Assembly (NCBI GenBank): GCA_018136815.1
Contig: CM030933.1
Location: 7,293,137-7,357,136 of the forward strand
Length of the DNA stretch: 64,000 nucleotides
Origin: Isochrysis galbana
Lineage: Eukaryota > Haptophyta > Isochrysidales > Isochrysidaceae
Direction of reading: 5' to 3'
A program made the translations under genes and the position numbers. Under the pieces are notes generated by a model. The model searched no databases, was not told the DNA's origin, and saw nothing but the letters and a program-made list of their open reading frames with translations. Shown piece by piece: positions 10,701 through 18,973 of the stretch; position 1 is the first letter of the stretch, and every line of letters starts with the position of its first letter.

Positions 10701-10814
10701 AGAAACAGGTAAAGCAGCAACAACGTTTTCGGACGCGGCAGCGGCCACGTCGGACCTATCCATAGAACCTAGAGCAGAAGATGATACCGAGTCGACAGCC
10801 CTCGAGGGCTTCAC
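7632..10814 (-). CDS. Ty3 ORF: methylase-like domain plus aspartic protease
   Basis: This 1060-residue intact frame starts with a Ser/Pro-rich region (1-300). A compact domain follows at about 305-500 with VLVVGEASG, ATCDLRPSE, a PPC at 362-364 (AHPPCTYLS), an ENP at 406-408 (VAVENPRMH) and QPWQHGTGHQKAT. This order and spacing resembles cytosine-C5 DNA methylases (motif I, Pro-Cys motif IV, Glu-Asn motif VI), especially the divergent phage type. A linker leads to a retroviral aspartic protease with DTGAGPSVIT at 918 and LLLGNDFLAAH. The other element copy has the same region. Whether the methylase-like domain is active is unknown: motif IV is PPCT, not PCQ. Confidence 0.8.
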   Translation of the reverse strand: MKPSRAVDSVSSSALGSMDRSDVAAAASENVVAALPVSALSRRDPTGDLSPKGHSRSRSADESSLSTVGSRAVEAETSVSSSPLSPVRYISPSSCSFSRLEVAPVLVSDLVPDPEGSASGVNEDEGSKGAAAFRAHAVATADSGDAGAVDYDPSSRTIRTPASPLSLGSPEDPRSRDRPPEPTPFRSSPPKLEGDDLLPLNSVAEAIHRIAVVGCSSAAKSTATARAPTRELQMLAASRARASGSSVILPRHLAEAALAVRRPHASTHSSPSAVLPTHFDELCAELAAIHDAVTLDAAEGIPPPRVLVVGEASGVVSSMFLLAGAHVATCDLRPSEIDYIPHFCGDALHIQNLGWDLVVAHPPCTYLSAVSCQWLDREPGRRQALESAARVFLAMASADAPFVAVENPRMHAEASALVGGLRPRQFVQPWQHGTGHQKATGLYLTASLPSLQPSKIVEGRLSAMADLSPSPHRGALRSRTYVGIAGAMAAQWMPVLRRYAREAKASRSLDFTVDWAISQAAASLRERPSLCSTGFELAEPRTALARFMEGRGEAASSSHLTPPSGSPVSDSVVVIPDAGPVADASRLLHQEDSETNVSQDEAEAEGDRFLPWEWPIEDRSTTPGPPNTVKKRRSKWQVFDRDVISGVHRWQDVTPSIAQEIAEQAAAAEPSEPPILSRLGSQGINALSPSASFTAGDEGVAELTNSFVAERPLETWDVGPDSGEDDTPEMPEHRSMQTLETKPSDAAEGEDTPRALYCDGATARGLSAAGFSELSKLPKTDLQKSLEKEWSRQMDQPRHPTDRRGLGYGGVPNPSSSAKASPRSSIPFVPQTVAAAIERVPHVDESSPSRLASNPTTLSPGAGTSLPVESIADTPPPLYPRHCLYVRDLVVCRADGDRAAQGFVLPDVALTVNSTLADTGAGPSVITTALLDRLPEDACVERVSDATVPNLHGPDGLPLITRGRASLVFSLSGRLFRHSFAVIEGNAMLLLGNDFLAAHSATISLDAASSEGSLRLRPASGDSEDSSRVLSECVVRVSTAPPQSRTPASSELSRCHPVSR

Positions 10815-11349
10815 AACTGATTGTTTACGAAACGAAGAGACCGAAGACGCGTCGAATCCACCTAGCCCACCCCTTGGGCAGGGCCGTCGGGGGTGAATCC
10901 AGGGATGAAGATGCGTCGAAAGACCTAGGCGAATTTGAAGAAACCGAAGACAGCATAGTATCCGTAGAAATAGATTCCAAGAGGGGCAGCGAGCGAGAAT
11001 CGGCCCCTAACATCCTAATAGCGTGCGGAGTAATAGAAGAACTTGTAGACGTACACGAATTTCGGAGAGTCGGGTCGCGACTATCTCCGGGGCAAACCTG
11101 TTTCCAGGAGCCCGGGTCAAGTGTCGACTCCGGCTTCCGAGATAGCCGTTCGGCGGGGGCTTCAGCCGGCGAGGCGGCTCCCACCGTCGAGGACTGAATA
11201 GAGCTAGAGACAGGGGGAGAATCGCCGCGTCGACAGCTCTTCTCCCCAAGCGGCGTAGGGATCGGATCGGGATGGTGGTGGTGGCGTTCGGGCCCACCGC
11301 CCGCGATGTTCTCCGCCAGGGTTTGAAGGACGGGGACCCCGCCGGACCC
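10815..11349 (-). other. gag-pol junction region of Ty3 element
   Basis: Between the gag stop and the first ATG of the methylase/protease ORF are short Arg/Ser/Pro-rich open frames (10825-11184, and part of 11007-11555). None has a recognisable motif. The second ORF may begin upstream by frameshifting from gag, but no clear slippery site was found. Confidence 0.4.
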
Positions 11350-14232
11350 CTACTGAGGCTTAACCCGGACCATCGAGCGAAGAAGCTTATGAATGTGCTC
11401 GTCCGATCCGCACTCTCCGCAGCCAGCCTCACACAGAAAGCGGATATATGGCTGACAGATGACGGGGTTGTGAGCACCGTCTCCCGTGCCATATTTCCAG
11501 GCTTCGCTGGATGGAGTGCCAGGAGGAGCTTGAGGTCGGAAAGCGCAGAAGGCACAGCCGTTTTCGTTCGTCCATTCGGTGATTCCCCTATTGATATCGT
11601 CCGTCCGTGGAGTTTCCATTGAATTATCGGCCGGTCGGCACTTCGCTAGCGCCGCCGAGACCCTTGGGTGCTTGGCATAGCCTGCTACGGCCCAGAAGCG
11701 GGCTCGGGCCCGATTCCAAAGCTCGGGCGTCCACCGGGATACGCCCAAATCGGGCGGTAGCCCTTGGCCGTTCGCCGGCGGATCGCAGCGACGGCTGGGC
11801 GGCCGAGACGAGCCTCCCTTTCGACCCGGTGGATCGGTCAGTATAGCCGGCAACGGCGAGTTGGAGTGGTAACTTGCCGGCGGTGCAGCAGCCCGATAAT
11901 CAGGCTTCGAAGCAGGCGAGTGTCCCTGTCCGCGAAGAGCTTCCGCCACGGTGGCTTGGACGGCTGCCTGCACGGCGGCGACCATGTCCGTGGTCGAAGC
12001 GGTCTTCTGGGACGAGGAAGTCTCGTTCTTTGCCTCGCCTGAGGCTTTAGTGCGTACGCTAGCCACGGTTTGCTTCGTCGAGGGCCGGGATTGATGACGC
12101 TTCACCCGGGCCTGCTCGTAAGGGCTGAGGTACCGTTGGCAGAGGTTGACGCACGAGAGCGCCGACCGCCCTAGCTCGTGGTTCTCTACGCGGAAACGAG
12201 TCTCCGCGAGCACCTCCGCAAATTTAATAGCATTATCGACGCCGCGCTGAGGATCAACCTTATCGTTCCGGATGATTTCTTCGAACCTCTGGTTGATCTC
12301 ATGGGCCATGTTTGGATGATCCCACACGTTGGTGGAGTCAACCGCGGAATCGCCAAGCTTGCGGATGTAGGCGCGAACCAAATTCTTGCTGAGCTCACAT
12401 AGATCAGCGCCGGCCTCGCGCTCCCTCATGCGGTCCCACTCCATCGACGCCGAGTCTTTCGCGAAACCATCGGCCCCGTTTGCGAAGGTCCCGTCGCATT
12501 TGCGAAGAAGGACGTCAGCAGCGAGGACAGGATTGAGAGCGAGGGCGCGGTCCTCCACTAGATCGAGGAGGAAGGCGAAGATGCGGGAATTGCCGCTGGA
12601 ATTGGCTCCGGCTGCCGCGAGGAGGGAGGTAAATATTTCGCGATGATCGCAGCCGAGCGCTAGTGCCCGCTCCAACGGCTTGATGAGAGTTAGCCGAAAT
12701 TCGTTCCAGGCTGTCGCCGCGGTTTGAACGTTATCGGAGGCGAGGGCCTTTGGGAAGCGGAGCTCCGAAAGCTCTTTGCCCATCCTGACCTGATGGTGAA
12801 GGGTTTGCTCGGCTGAGAAGCGGCTACGCACCCATTTGAGCAAGTGGTCCTCCTCCATGAAAATTCGGCAATGCCAAACGTTGCCCGCCAGGGAGAGGTT
12901 GCTCTTCAAAATGGTGTGGATGAGCTCATGCTCGTCGGAGTCGCGGTAAAGGGCGGCCAGATCGCGTGAGGGCAGGGCGAGGAGATTTTTCCACTCGCTT
13001 ACAACTGCCTCTCGCTCATCCATCCCCACCGCAAGGCAGGGGTCGCGAGGGTGGCGGAACGGCACCACCGGGGTCGGGCCCCGGTAAGGGCTCTGATCCT
13101 GGCGGCGGGATTCCGATTTGGAGGTCGGGTACGCCGACCGTGGAACCCTAGTAGCCGGAGAGGCGTGGCCCTTTTGGTCTAGGGCAGGAGGCTCGTCCAT
13201 GGATGGTTCCTTCTGAGCCGGCCTAGCAGAATCCGCAGCCGCCTCGGTCCGATCCATGGACGGACTTGAAGTGGGCTCTTGGCGGGCTTGGAGTAGCTGA
13301 GTCAGGGCTTTGAACCCTGCTTCAACTTGATCCCGGAGAAGCCCCTCCCTCGCCTCTGCCGCGGCAAGGGATGACTGTAGGCGCTCCACAGCCCCTTTTA
13401 GGGTGTTGGTCTGCGCTTGAAGCCTTGCCATTTCCGCATCCTGACGCGCCGCGGCCGTCTCGATCGGGGTGATCTCTTGATCAAAGACCCCTTTTGATGA
13501 CGGCGGGGCATAGTCCCGGTAAGCGGGGCTTCGGAAGCTGATCCCCTCCCCTTCACCGACCTCAGACTCATCATCTCGAAGGTGAGGAGGGGGGTCAAAC
13601 TGAATCAGAGGGAGGGGACCCTCCTCCACCTCATTGGCCAACTCAGCGACGCTGAAGTTGGCCTCATGCGGGAGAGGGTCATGCTCCACCATGGCCCGCT
13701 GTGATTGCACCCGGTGGGTGCCGAAGGAAGCGGACAAATCCTCGCCATCCGCCACGAGCTGATCGGAGCCAGTCGTGGAGATAGCAGCCGGGGTGATGGG
13801 TGCCATTGGTGTAGCCTCAGAAGCCGTGGGATCACTCGGACATCCCACGGGAGCAAAAGCTGCAGCGGGCAGAGAAGGTTCCCTGAGGGGTTCCTCCTCT
13901 GCGGCCGAAGACGCAAGCTTCGATTTCGTGCTTGTCGAGTCGAGCGCTACCGGAGGGCTCTGAGCCACTCCGTCGCGAGCAGCACCGGCGGCTAGCGCGG
14001 CGCTTTGGCCCTCCTCCCCACCGGGAGTCGGGTGAATGAAATTCTGGACTGGGTCGGGCAACCCCATTTGGGTGTCTGGACGGGGAACGAACGGCGAACG
14101 AAGGGCTGTGGGGCGGCGAGGCGCTCCTAGCGGCCCTAGTGTGATGGGTTGTAAGAGATTGTTAGACCTACAAAGAACTCTTCCCTCAGGGAGGGAGCCT
14201 AGGCTGCTTGAGTGCAGCGACGCAGCGAACAA
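11350..14232 (-). CDS. gag: Ty3 gag-like polyprotein
   Basis: The 960-residue frame on the minus strand is placed as gag by its position. The first 250 residues are low-complexity. A coiled coil follows at about 260-320 (ARQDAEMARLQAQTNTLKG onward), then a helical capsid-like region at 390-690. The C-terminus has a Cys/His cluster (CAFCAF, then CEAGCGECGSDEHIH), which is not a standard CCHC knuckle but could bind nucleic acid. The true start may be the Met about 55 residues in (MGLPDPVQ), since the upstream residues lie in leader sequence shared with 2.1-2.3 kb. Confidence 0.8.
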   Translation of the reverse strand: MFAASLHSSSLGSLPEGRVLCRSNNLLQPITLGPLGAPRRPTALRSPFVPRPDTQMGLPDPVQNFIHPTPGGEEGQSAALAAGAARDGVAQSPPVALDSTSTKSKLASSAAEEEPLREPSLPAAAFAPVGCPSDPTASEATPMAPITPAAISTTGSDQLVADGEDLSASFGTHRVQSQRAMVEHDPLPHEANFSVAELANEVEEGPLPLIQFDPPPHLRDDESEVGEGEGISFRSPAYRDYAPPSSKGVFDQEITPIETAAARQDAEMARLQAQTNTLKGAVERLQSSLAAAEAREGLLRDQVEAGFKALTQLLQARQEPTSSPSMDRTEAAADSARPAQKEPSMDEPPALDQKGHASPATRVPRSAYPTSKSESRRQDQSPYRGPTPVVPFRHPRDPCLAVGMDEREAVVSEWKNLLALPSRDLAALYRDSDEHELIHTILKSNLSLAGNVWHCRIFMEEDHLLKWVRSRFSAEQTLHHQVRMGKELSELRFPKALASDNVQTAATAWNEFRLTLIKPLERALALGCDHREIFTSLLAAAGANSSGNSRIFAFLLDLVEDRALALNPVLAADVLLRKCDGTFANGADGFAKDSASMEWDRMREREAGADLCELSKNLVRAYIRKLGDSAVDSTNVWDHPNMAHEINQRFEEIIRNDKVDPQRGVDNAIKFAEVLAETRFRVENHELGRSALSCVNLCQRYLSPYEQARVKRHQSRPSTKQTVASVRTKASGEAKNETSSSQKTASTTDMVAAVQAAVQATVAEALRGQGHSPASKPDYRAAAPPASYHSNSPLPAILTDPPGRKGGSSRPPSRRCDPPANGQGLPPDLGVSRWTPELWNRARARFWAVAGYAKHPRVSAALAKCRPADNSMETPRTDDINRGITEWTNENGCAFCAFRPQAPPGTPSSEAWKYGTGDGAHNPVICQPYIRFLCEAGCGECGSDEHIHKLLRSMVRVKPQ

Positions 14233-14249
14233 CGACGGACAACGAGGCT

Positions 14250-15257
14250 GAGAACAACAGGTTACACCGACTCACGAACACACCGGAATCATTCACCCAA
14301 ACCAAGCAAATTATCAAGCAACCGCGACCCCAAATCACCGATAACTCAAACACGTCGCGAGAGACGGAGAGAGAGAGCGAGAGAGAGAGAGAGACTCCGC
14401 AGCGACGGCCGGAGCGTGTCTCCGTTGTAACTTCCCACGTAGCGGAGAGTCCGAAGGGGAGCGTCCTGTCGCGCGACCACGGCGATCACTTTGGATACAG
14501 ATCGCAACGAGATATCTTCACGACAGAGGAAATCTTGCCGTTGAGCGTGAACCTTCTAGACGCTTCTAACGAACAACCCTGAGTAGCAACCAAGGGGAAG
14601 AAACACCAAAGGGGCCAAGGCTTGCATGTAACTTGCATCAAGGGGAAAGATTCCCTCACCTAGGAAGCGAACCTACACCGGTCTCCAAGGGGAGATGGCA
14701 AATTCAACCTCAAATCTCGAGCGGATAGAGCAACCGACTCGCTCGCCAAACACCTTGACCGAGAAGAAAGAAGCAAGGACCTACAAGCCAAGGGTAGCGG
14801 ACCTAGGGAATGTGAGAGGAAATTTCCGAACGCCAACGCCAAACGCCGAACGCGGGGATTCAACGAAACCCTAACCAGGCCAAGCAGAACCTACGAAGAA
14901 CAGGCCTGGACAACAACGAAAGTCAGCAGGTCCCAAGAAAGAACCGGAACCCAACAAGAAACAACAAGCCTTGCAAGAAGCTAAACAAGCCTTCACAAGG
15001 TAACTCGAGAGCCTGAGACAAGCGCGCAGCGAGCAACAGGCGACCTGGCTCCTTTAGGTAAAGATTACCCGAAAGGAGGAAACCTGGAATCTAGACCTGA
15101 CAAACAGGCTAGAAGGAACGAAACGAGAACTCGAATTCTAGATCGCTAGGGACGAACCCTACCAACCTAGATGTACCTGAGCTTCACCGTGTGGCCGCAC
15201 GGCGAAGGACCTGGAAACAAGAGCCTGGAAATCGCATCATCTAGGATGAATGCGACA
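14250..15257 (-). repeat. Ty3 leader/LTR B
   Basis: Near-identical to the segment ending at 3349. Its outer end on the minus strand starts TGTCGCATTCATCC. It contains a GA microsatellite at about 14364-14395. As 5' LTR of element 2 it should hold the promoter, though no TATA box was picked out. The approximate inner limit is inferred. Confidence 0.75.
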
Positions 15258-15300
15258 TCGCGTCGGCGCGCTCCATCGCGTCTAAGTATAAACTTAGTTG
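15258..15300. repeat. Junction with short palindromic motif between two LTRs
   Basis: A 43-nt sequence separates LTR B from LTR C. Its last 20 nt (TCTAAGTATAAACTTAGTTG) are one of six dispersed copies of a short palindrome with arms CAACTAAG/CTTAGTTG seen elsewhere in the window. Confidence 0.6.
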
Positions 15301-15803
15301 AAGAAGCAAGGACCTACGAGCCAAGGGTAGCGGACCTAAGGAATGTGAGAGGAAATTTCCGAACGCCAACGCGAACGCCAAACGCCAAACGCGGGAAGGC
15401 AACGAAACCCTAATCAGGCCAAGCAGAACCTACGAAGAACAGGCCTAGACGACAACGAAAGTGAGCAAGTCCCAAGAAAGAACCGGAACCCAACAAGAAA
15501 CGACAAGCCTTGCAAAAAGCTAAATAAGCCTCCTCAAGGCGCCCCGAGAGCCTGAGACAAGCGCGCAGCGAGCGACAGGCGACCTGCGACCTGGCTCCTT
15601 TAGGTCAAGATTACCCGAAAGGAGGAAACCTGGAATCTAGACCTGACAAACAGGCTAGAAGGAACGAAACCAGAATTCGAATTCTAGGCCGCTAGGGACG
15701 AACCCTACCAACCTAGAAGTACCTGAGCTTCACCGTGTGGCCGCACGGCAAAGGACCTGGAAATGAGAGCCTGGAAATCGCATCATCTAGGATGAATGCG
15801 ACA
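15301..15803 (-). repeat. Ty3 LTR C, truncated
   Basis: Matches about 14767-15257 with more substitutions than LTR A against LTR B, and ends in the same TGTCGC terminus. It therefore lacks the inner half of the LTR. A purine tract (minus strand GGGGGGAGGG) abuts it at 15804, as expected if it was once a 3' LTR of another element. Confidence 0.75.
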
Positions 15804-15975
15804 CCCTCCCCCCAACGCGAGGCCCGAAGTAGCGTACACGGGCCGACCCCCCAAAACCGAAGAAAAAGGAACGAGGGGGGAAGCGGGAAGGGAGAGTAGC
15901 GGTAGGGGCAAAGGCGATGTCGGCATAACCACGGGAGCACGGGAGGGTGTCACCCAGGGTGTGAGTGTGAGTATA
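15804..15975. repeat. Retroelement tail shared with 29.04-29.2 kb
   Basis: The order of GAGGCC, GTAGCG, GGCCG, an AGAAAAAGGAA block and a long purine-rich stretch matches 29065-29165 just after the LINE RT end. This is probably the 3' flank of a related element. A (GTGTGA)-like patch closes it. Confidence 0.45.
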
Positions 15976-16190
15976 CAGTAACAGTAGCTTAGCGGACACC
16001 TTCAAGAACGTGGTTTTTATCTCAGGGCCACGTGCGAGGCGAGAATATTAAGAAATTCGTTTTCCCGTATAAAGACTCGTGCTACAGGCACAGACTCTGA
16101 AAGGAGTGAAGCATGAGAGCATGCGAGCTTACATTCGTCAAGTTTCTACATACATAATAATAGTTGTAAAATCTTATCTTGTACTTTGCA
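15976..16190. other. Intergenic, with one dispersed-repeat end
   Basis: 16020-16065 carries the AATATTAAGAA plus GCGAGGCG signature that marks one end of a dispersed repeat found at five other sites. A pyrimidine/TTGCAG acceptor-like site at about 16180-16191 could end an upstream intron of the next gene. Confidence 0.4.
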
Positions 16191-16293
16191 GAGGGCGGAC
16201 GACCGACGGAGGCCGGCCGCGGCGTCGTTCGGCAAATCCGAGGTGGCGCGGCGTGGCAGTGCGGTGGGGACAGTGGGGGTCCACGCCCACGCG

Positions 16294-18077
16294 ATGGTGC
16301 CTCGCACCGTTACGCTCGCGTGGTTCGGCGTGAGGGCGGCTAGCAGGCGCGGTGTGTGCTCTGCCTGTGCCCGCAGGGCAACAGTGACCAAGGTCCTGCC
16401 GCCACGACCTGTCCGCAAGCTCAACACATCGAGCGGCATCGCAGGCAGCGTGTCGGACGAGGCACTGGGAAGTTGGCTGGCTGCACGGCGTGAGCTCGAG
16501 ACTCGTGGAATTAGCGCTGCTGTTGCCTCCAGCTGGGAATGGATTTCAACTCGGTGAGCACATTTTACTCATGTCCAGAGTGCCTCGCCTCGCGTCCTTC
16601 ATCTGCTATGGATCACACCACAACTCGCACCCTATTTGGTGTAATTCTGGTGCAGGTATAACCGATGCATGCTGGAGCATCCACTAAAGACCAATGCGGT
16701 CACAACAGGTGCACTCTGTGCTCTTGGCGACATTCTCGCCCAGTCGTACGAGCGGCGTGCTCTGCGTCGCACATCTGCCTCTGCACCTATCCATGACAAG
16801 AATGAGCACGGGAATGACGTCGCTCGCAGCGATAATGTACATGGCAAGACGACTCGACGCACGAGTTCAGCTGGATTTGAGAGACGCTTGAGTGGCGGCA
16901 GGACCGATGACATAAGCCCGGAATATAGCTTATTACGAACCCTACGCAATTTGATTTTTGGTTTGTTCGTCGGAGGTCCGCTCTACTCTGTTTGGTATCG
17001 GACACTTGATGTAGTTTCAAAGGCGGCGAGGGTCAGCTATGAGCCACTGGTACCGGCATTCGGTTGGTTCGGCTCCCGATTCCCGGCGATGACGAAGCGC
17101 ATCGAGAGTGTGCCACTCCTCTCGGGCTTGTTCAAAATGAAGAAGGAAGTGCCGAAGGAGGTCAACCCCAAGCTGATTGTAGCTTGCAAGGTTCATTTGA
17201 GCATTCACAGCCCTCAGTTTCGTGTTACCTGGGCTCCGGATGCCATCTTAGTAGCTTTCTCGGCTGCATCTCGTCGTGAGAATTGCAACGAACGTGTAGG
17301 TATTGCTCTTTGACATGCCCCCTGTGTACGCAGGTGATCGCTGATGGGATGGTAGCAAATCCGACATTCTTGCATGCCTACTTTGCCACAATCGGTCTTC
17401 TAGAGGGCCATCGGCCTCGAGAAATTCTTGATCACACGAAGGCGCAGTTTCATCAAGCGTGGGGCCTAGCGTTGGCCGTATGGACTCCATTGCAGATAAT
17501 CAATTTCAGTGTAATGCCAGTCCACTTCCAGGCAGCATTTGTCTCCTTCTTCAATCTCGGCTGGAAGATGACACTTTCGCTATTGTACACGCGTGCGGAT
17601 GCTCCGCTCAACGAGGCAGCTAGACTTTTAGACGAACTAGAGAGCGAAGTGCAAAGATTGCGGGCTGAAGTAACACTGTTGAATCTCCAGCTGGAGGATG
17701 CCCGAGAGCAGATCCGCTCGGCCTCCCCATCGGTCGTGAATGCAGAAGCTCCCGGAAGCCAGCACTCTGGCTTGCGGACTCCACAACATGAAGCTACACG
17801 ACAAAGTATCGGGCTGCCAGCACGTAGCGAGAGCCCGCCTCAGAGAGATAGTGAGACGTGCTCACAGGGTACTCATCCGGGCAGTCATCATTCGCCTACC
17901 TCCGGCGCTACTGCGGCAGCAGAGTTGGGGATTGATCGGCTTTGCAACTCAACATCGCCAACTCGAATGCTCGACCTCAAACCACAAGCATCGACCCAGA
18001 GCCGGAAGAACATTGCTAGCGTGCAAGGCCATGCGCCATCTACACCGTCTATTGAGAGCGGAAGTCACCCACAATAA
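16294..18077 (+). CDS. Mpv17/PMP22 family membrane protein with coiled-coil tail
   Basis: The model is join(16294-16553, 16656-17190, 17334-18077), 512 residues, with introns of 102 and 143 nt (GTGAGC...CAG, GTTCAT...CAG). The domain begins RCMLEHPLKTNAVTTGA and GDILAQ, continues with LFVGGPLYSVWYRTLD and ends with VWTPLQIINFSVMPVHF, then FFNLGWKMTLSLL, the standard Mpv17/PMP22 landmarks. Family members are four-helix inner-membrane proteins of mitochondria, peroxisomes or plastids. The Arg-rich N-terminus would suit organelle import. Unusually, about 150 residues follow the domain, starting with a coiled coil (LLDELESEVQRLRAEVTLL). The first in-frame ATG is at 16294, but the frame stays open to an acceptor-like site at 16191, so an upstream first exon is possible. 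Confidence 0.88.
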
Positions 18078-18447
18078 CGGGTAAGACGTACGTTGATGTG
18101 TTATATGTAGTGTACTGCTATGAGATGTGCCGCTACTCAAAAGCGCGGGCTTCACGCCAGGCAGCTATCGGAGCATTCATCGCTAGCATTTGCATTTGGG
18201 CTTGGGCCGTCGCGCCCAGTGAGTGCTCGATATATTTTTATCTCTCTTCTCTGGGATGATTGAGGCTTTAACTCCTTGCTGCCGGCTTGAAGCGCCAATT
18301 TTGGTGCTTGGGCTTCACGCTTAGAAGTAGCGTGTACAGGATGAGGTGCGTCGTAAGTGCGTGCAAGAGATAAGTGATAAGTGAGATGCCGTGGGCGAAA
18401 AGTGGCGCAACGTATTTTTTCTTCTCGGGCCCCCAAAAGAGCCATCA

Positions 18448-18488
<41 letters not shown>

Positions 18489-18973
18489 GGAGAGACTGAC
18501 GCCGCTCAGCGCCGAAAGTCCGTTTCCTCCCGGCACATCTCTTACCTAAACGGCGTATTTTTGTTAGAAAGTGAAGCTCGCCAATATTGGAGCTACACTT
18601 TTTTCCCAGTTTTTCCACTTAATTCATGTCTAGACCACCGAATCTATGGGCTGTTCGGCTATCCAAGGGTGCGGGGGAATGTCACTCAGAGTCCTCTGAG
18701 AACTTGGGGGCTACGGATGAGCGGGTAACGAGCAGTTGACAAAAGAAAGTAGTGTGGAAGCTCCAAATTTGGCGCTTCTTCGGCAGCAAGGAGTTCAACT
18801 TGTGAATTAGTACTTTAGAGCCTGTACAAGTTTTTAACCGATGGTCGGGTGAGGGAACGAGCGAACCGACCAATCGGCAATCCGGACGGCTGGGCGCAAA
18901 GTCGCCGGACCAAAGTCGCCGGACCGCTTTCTTTCTTTTTGCAAGTTGCTCTACCTGTGCGGAAGGACGCTTC
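18078..18973. other. Intergenic with poly-C run and inverted repeats
   Basis: No gene seen. Holds a 37-nt C homopolymer. A 40-bp stretch at about 18262-18305 recurs inverted at 18757-18797 (ACTCCTTGCTGCCG core), and a third related piece (CGCCAATATTGGAGCT) lies at 18578-18597. It may be a decayed TIR element. Confidence 0.5.
18450..18486 (+). repeat. Poly-C tract, 37 nt
   Basis: Uninterrupted C run between ATG and GGGG. Such a run can form i-motif/G-quadruplex structure and its length is unlikely to be exact in the assembly. ORFs spanning it in any frame are artefacts. Confidence 0.95.

Larger units (their letters stand above)
3350..14232 (-). mobile_element. Ty3/gypsy chromovirus-type element 2, internal region
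   Basis: Read right to left the order is gag (14232-11350), a long ORF with a methylase-like domain and aspartic protease (10814-7632), RT (7719-6540), RT/RNase H (6537-5617), integrase (5241-4275) and chromodomain (4102-3722). Integrase downstream of RNase H, followed by a chromodomain, is the hallmark of Ty3/gypsy chromoviruses. Gag and the methylase/protease ORF are intact, but pol after 7632 needs several frame changes. The copy is probably non-autonomous unless those are assembly errors. Its LTRs lie at about 2.3-3.35 kb and 14.25-15.26 kb. Confidence 0.92.

Noticed and set aside
7632-10814. The 1060-codon ORF as a host gene with a methylase domain
   Set aside because: It ends in a retroviral DTG protease, overlaps RT in pol order, and part of it is duplicated at 1-1000 with the rest of the element.
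18321-18728. ORFs on both strands spanning the poly-C/poly-G run
   Set aside because: Gly10+ or Pro10+ tracts come only from the homopolymer; flanks show no coding character.
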